A DNA stretch of 64,000 nucleotides from QIAW01 sp035487295 (GTDB lineage: Bacteria > Acidobacteriota > Terriglobia > Terriglobales > Acidobacteriaceae). The stretch is taken from NCBI GenBank assembly GCA_035487295.1, contig DATHMH010000025.1, forward strand, positions 33,231 to 97,230, written 5' to 3'. The translations under genes and the position numbers were made by a program. Shown here piece by piece: positions 61,014 to 64,000 of the stretch; position 1 is the first letter of the stretch, and the number at the start of each line of letters is the position of its first letter. Below the pieces are notes generated by a model, which worked only from the letters and a program-made list of their open reading frames with translations, made no database searches and was not told the DNA's origin.

Positions 61014-61417
61014 AACTTTTCTTCAATCCAATCCTATACGAACTGAAGCGCCGAAGATCTTTCATCACAACAGCCTTCGTAAACGGTGGTTGAGTTGACA
61101 TCATCGCATCACTGGCAAGTCTTCAGAAAATGCCTTGATACGACCTGTAACGTTGAGACATTTTCGGGGGCCTTCGACTGCGCGCTTTCCAGAAGCTAAA
61201 TGCGGAAGTGGTTGATTTCTTCGTGTGCAAAGGGGAGCGCAATTTTATCCGCGCTCGGCAAAAACTTCATTGGGAATCTGGCAGCGCAGAATCAGCGGAC
61301 AACAAAATCCTCTTTATTACCCACGATTACCCACGCTCGGCCATTGGCAGCACAAGCGCGCAGACAGATGGATTTATTTCTTCATCTGTACGCAACGGGA
61401 ATAGAGGACTAAAAAAT
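61014..61417. other. Intergenic region without a recognised gene
   Basis: No gene was recognised in this 404-bp segment. Overlapping weak frames (61200-61477) end within the antisense of the lipoprotein gene and do not resemble a protein family. The region may include a degraded gene, but this is only an impression. Confidence 0.5.
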
Positions 61418-61675
61418 TCAGCGGTTGGCGCCCAATTTGAGCTCAGCGATACAGGTTTTGGCCGCTTCGTCCATTGACTTGGTTTCCTTGAATTTCGCCA
61501 GTGTGCAGTCGCAGTACTTCTCGGCGTCCTGCTGGCCAATGCCCTTTTGCATGACTTTGTCGCGGCAGCTTTGCTTGTAGCTGCTGTCGAAGCTTTCCGT
61601 AAAGCCTTGTTTAAAACTGTCGCATCCGCTGCAAGTCAGTATAAGGACGAGGCTGGCGGCCAAAGTAAAACGCAT
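61418..61675 (-). CDS. Small lipoprotein
   Basis: An 85-residue protein with a lipoprotein signal (LILTCSGC lipobox) and a mature part with four more cysteines (SCRDKV, YCDCTLAKF, TCIAELKL). The ATG at 61675 is used. The function is unknown. Confidence 0.7.
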   Translation of the reverse strand: MRFTLAASLVLILTCSGCDSFKQGFTESFDSSYKQSCRDKVMQKGIGQQDAEKYCDCTLAKFKETKSMDEAAKTCIAELKLGANR

Positions 61676-61946
61676 CAACGGATTATATGCGATTCGTCAA
61701 GCCGCTCGCGAGGTTACAACAGGCGTTCATCAGCGATCTAAAATCCCCAGTCGCGCTGGTCGCACAGATGAAGGCGCCCAGGCGGACCACGCGTACATGT
61801 CTAAATTCCGCTCCGTTTACCTTCGCCAAGCCCAAGGGACGTGCACTTTTGGTATTTAGGGCTACAGTTCTTTCAGTACGTTCCTAGGTGCTCTCCTGAT
61901 TGAGGGTAAGTAGATGCTTTCTTAGCCTCGTCCCTTAAGGAGAGGC
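61676..61946. repeat. Intergenic region with a tail fragment of the dispersed repeat
   Basis: 61735-61785 resembles the repeat tail (AAAATCCCCAGTCGCGCTGG, TCGCACAGATGAAGG). The rest (61786-61946) is the leader of the large right-edge gene. No promoter was recognised with confidence. Confidence 0.5.
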
Positions 61947-64000
61947 ATGAATAAACTTAAACTACAATCTCTTTCATTCGTACTCATATTGTTACTTTTA
62001 CCTCTATATTCACCCACAACCTGCGCGGCGCAATCTGCGCCGCCCGCCCCGCGGATATTTTTTACCGACCTGGATAGCGCTCCTAACTCCGGCGGCGAGA
62101 ACGTCAATGGATTTGCCGGCGCTTACGTCACACTCTACGGAAATTTCCTTGGCGCCTCCCAGGGCAGCTCCACCGTTACCTGGAATGGAGAGAACTGCCT
62201 GCGCGTGGTTGGGCCTTCAGGCTCATATTCCGGATGGGGCGCTTCCCATTTCTGGTACCAGAAAATTATTGTCCAGTTGGGTTCAGCGTGCACGGCGGGC
62301 GCGGGCAATTTTGTCGTCACAGTGAATGGCGCCGCCTCCAACGGCGTTCCCTTTACCGTGCGCTCCAGCGGGAAGCTGCTCTTCGTTTCTTCCAAAGGTA
62401 ACGACAGCAACAGCGGCAGCTTCGCCAGTCCTTTTGCCACTATTCCCCAATGCAAGAGCGCCATGAAGGCGGGCGACGTCTGCTACATCGAAGATGGAGT
62501 AACAGCTACCACCGTGGATAATTTCGATGCCACGTTAGAGTTGGAGAGTGGCGGAACGGCGGGCAATCCCGTTGCTTTCGTTGGCTATCCGGGCGCGAAG
62601 GCCACGCTGGGCGCTTCCGGCATTACTTATGGGCTGCGTGTGCCCAATACCAATGTCTCAGCCAATTATGTGACCGTAGCTGGTCTGTTCTTCAGTCCCA
62701 GCGAGCAAGGCATGAACCCGACCAACTCCAGCAATTGGAGGGTGGTGGGCAATAACTTCCAATGTCCCACGGCCAACGGCGAGGATGGATGCTTTACCAC
62801 CAACGAAATCAGCTCTATCAAGTTCCTGGGGAATGAAGCCACCAACATCGGCGTGGTGGCGGCCGGCAAGCAGCAGCATGCGGTGTATTTTTCCAGCGAC
62901 ACCAACCACGTGGAGTCAGCCTGGAACTATATTCACGACAATCGCAGTTGCCGCGCCATGCAGTTCCATTCCTCGCCGCTCGGCGGAGGAGGAGCCGGCG
63001 ACACCACTGGACACAATCAGTTCGATCTTTCCGTGCACGACAACCTGATTCACGACGATCCCTGTGACGGAATCAATTTCGCCACTGTTGATCCCTCCCA
63101 GGGACGAGTGGAGGCCTACAACAACGTGATCTACCACGTCGGCATCGGGCCGACCCCGCAGGATGGCGACTCCGGTGACTATAGCTGCATTTATATGGCG
63201 TACATCACCAACACGGGCCCGGTGGGCGGGGGAGCGGTGGAAATTTACAACAACACGCTGTATGATTGCGGCCCATTTGTGGCCAGCTTTCCCAATAACG
63301 GAAGTTTCATGATCAACGGGGGAGAGCCCGGCCTGCAGGTCCGAATCCGCAATAACATCGTGTACCAATTCGGGAACGAGCCTTTTGGCAGCGGCTCGGG
63401 GTGGAACGCCACGTATGTCAGCGGTTCCAACAACATCATGCACAGCACGGTCAGTCTGCCTCTGCCCTCATTCCTGAGCGGCAGCGTTACATCTGACCCG
63501 CTGTTCGCGGATTTATCCTTGAACAATTTCCACTTGCAGTCAGCAAGCCCGGCGAAAGACGCAGGAATTACCATCAGTTCAGGCAACACTTATAACAACT
63601 ACATGGCCTGGAACGGGAATCCTGCGGACCATGAGGGAGTCTTGCGTTCGCAAGGGGCAAATTACGATATCGGCGCTTACGAATTTTATGCCGGCTCGGC
63701 CCCGCCTCCACCGCCTCCGCCTGTACCAAGCTTACAGTCCCTCGCGGTGGCCCCGGGCGCAGGCAGCATTGCGGTGGGCAGCACCATTGCATTTACCACG
63801 ACAGGCCATTACTCCGACGGTTCAACTAAAAATGTCACTGCTCAGGCCGCCTGGAGTTCGAGCAATTCTTCTGTGGCAACGATCGGCAGCAATACTGGTG
63901 TAGCAACCGGCGTGGCCGCGGGAGGCCCGGTAACGATTACCGCTTCGTTATCGGGTGTCACGGGCACAGCGTCACTTACGGTTACTGCTCCTCCATCATT
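61947..64000 (+). CDS. Secreted beta-helix protein with Ig-like domain, cut by the window end
   Basis: An open frame of at least 684 codons, starting at ATG 61947 behind AAGGAGAGG and running off the right edge. It has a signal peptide (about 1-30), an N-terminal IPT/TIG-like domain (about 40-140), a right-handed beta helix (about 150-560; NYIHDN, VHDNLIHDDP, AYNNVIYHV, IYNNTLYDC, RIRNNIVYQF), a proline-rich linker (about 582-592) and an Ig-like Big_2 domain (VAPGAGSIAVGSTIAFTTTG...TVTA) at the end. It is likely a secreted polysaccharide-binding or -degrading protein. Confidence 0.85.
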   Translation, partial: MNKLKLQSLSFVLILLLLPLYSPTTCAAQSAPPAPRIFFTDLDSAPNSGGENVNGFAGAYVTLYGNFLGASQGSSTVTWNGENCLRVVGPSGSYSGWGASHFWYQKIIVQLGSACTAGAGNFVVTVNGAASNGVPFTVRSSGKLLFVSSKGNDSNSGSFASPFATIPQCKSAMKAGDVCYIEDGVTATTVDNFDATLELESGGTAGNPVAFVGYPGAKATLGASGITYGLRVPNTNVSANYVTVAGLFFSPSEQGMNPTNSSNWRVVGNNFQCPTANGEDGCFTTNEISSIKFLGNEATNIGVVAAGKQQHAVYFSSDTNHVESAWNYIHDNRSCRAMQFHSSPLGGGGAGDTTGHNQFDLSVHDNLIHDDPCDGINFATVDPSQGRVEAYNNVIYHVGIGPTPQDGDSGDYSCIYMAYITNTGPVGGGAVEIYNNTLYDCGPFVASFPNNGSFMINGGEPGLQVRIRNNIVYQFGNEPFGSGSGWNATYVSGSNNIMHSTVSLPLPSFLSGSVTSDPLFADLSLNNFHLQSASPAKDAGITISSGNTYNNYMAWNGNPADHEGVLRSQGANYDIGAYEFYAGSAPPPPPPPVPSLQSLAVAPGAGSIAVGSTIAFTTTGHYSDGSTKNVTAQAAWSSSNSSVATIGSNTGVATGVAAGGPVTITASLSGVTGTASLTVTAPPS

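Noticed and set aside
61200..61477. Overlapping short frames before the lipoprotein gene
   Set aside because: They overlap the antisense of a plausible lipoprotein gene and show no known family.

Overview
The window looks like a chromosomal segment of an Acidobacteriota member of the Terriglobia (Koribacter/Terriglobus-like) type. The inference rests on gene content, not on a search: a Kdp potassium ATPase with a Ser/Thr kinase, giant propeller-type sensor kinases, winged-helix/TPR and winged-helix/TolB membrane regulators, FG-GAP and Ig-like secreted proteins, a PIG-L/ThuA-type protein, and abundant short intergenic repeats. No rRNA, tRNA, CRISPR array, phage or insertion sequence was recognised.

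Region 1 (1-7.8 kb) is a potassium module. A membrane Ser/Thr kinase gene lies divergent to kdpE, followed by a small membrane ORF, kdpF, kdpA, kdpB, kdpC and an overlapping methyltransferase gene. No kdpD sensor gene is present. Four arrays of 11-bp direct repeats (consensus about TTTATGAAYTS) lie upstream of the kinase gene, of kdpE and of kdpF, and at the left edge pointing out of the window. The 11-bp spacing is that of OmpR/PhoB-family half-sites, so these are probably KdpE operators that define a local regulon including the kinase. Region 2 (7.8-21.4 kb) carries a phosphoesterase lipoprotein, a PIG-L family protein, an APC permease, a DinB-like protein, a LOG-family nucleotidase, a CadC-like TPR regulator, a large FG-GAP/Ig secreted protein and a PLP decarboxylase.

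Region 3 (21.5-40.3 kb) is core energy metabolism: lysS, the membrane half of the ATP synthase (atpZ-atpI-atpB-atpE, closed by a terminator), a two-gene ABC exporter, and a minus-strand complex I operon in the order nuoA-C-D-E-F-G-H-J-K-L-M-N. nuoB and nuoI, which carry the terminal Fe-S clusters, are absent and must be encoded elsewhere.

Region 4 (40.3-56 kb) holds an imperfect tandem repeat before an unknown gene, a thiS gene bracketed by inverted copies of a repeat, a MerR-type regulator behind a strong promoter with two matching palindromes, a ribBA with a degenerate GTP cyclohydrolase II half, a 1327-residue hybrid sensor kinase, a winged-helix/TolB regulator, an aspartic protease, a copper-domain/beta-helix secreted protein and a radical SAM protein.

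Region 5 (56-64 kb) is accessory. It has small genes without clear homologues (a membrane-tethered receiver protein, small membrane proteins, an ankyrin protein, a lipoprotein), a tandem repeat, three long copies plus two fragments of a roughly 220-250-bp repeat, and a secreted beta-helix/Ig-like gene running off the right edge.

A theme across the window is that short dispersed repeats abut genes and in three cases supply the last codons and stop (nuoF, thiS, the decarboxylase).
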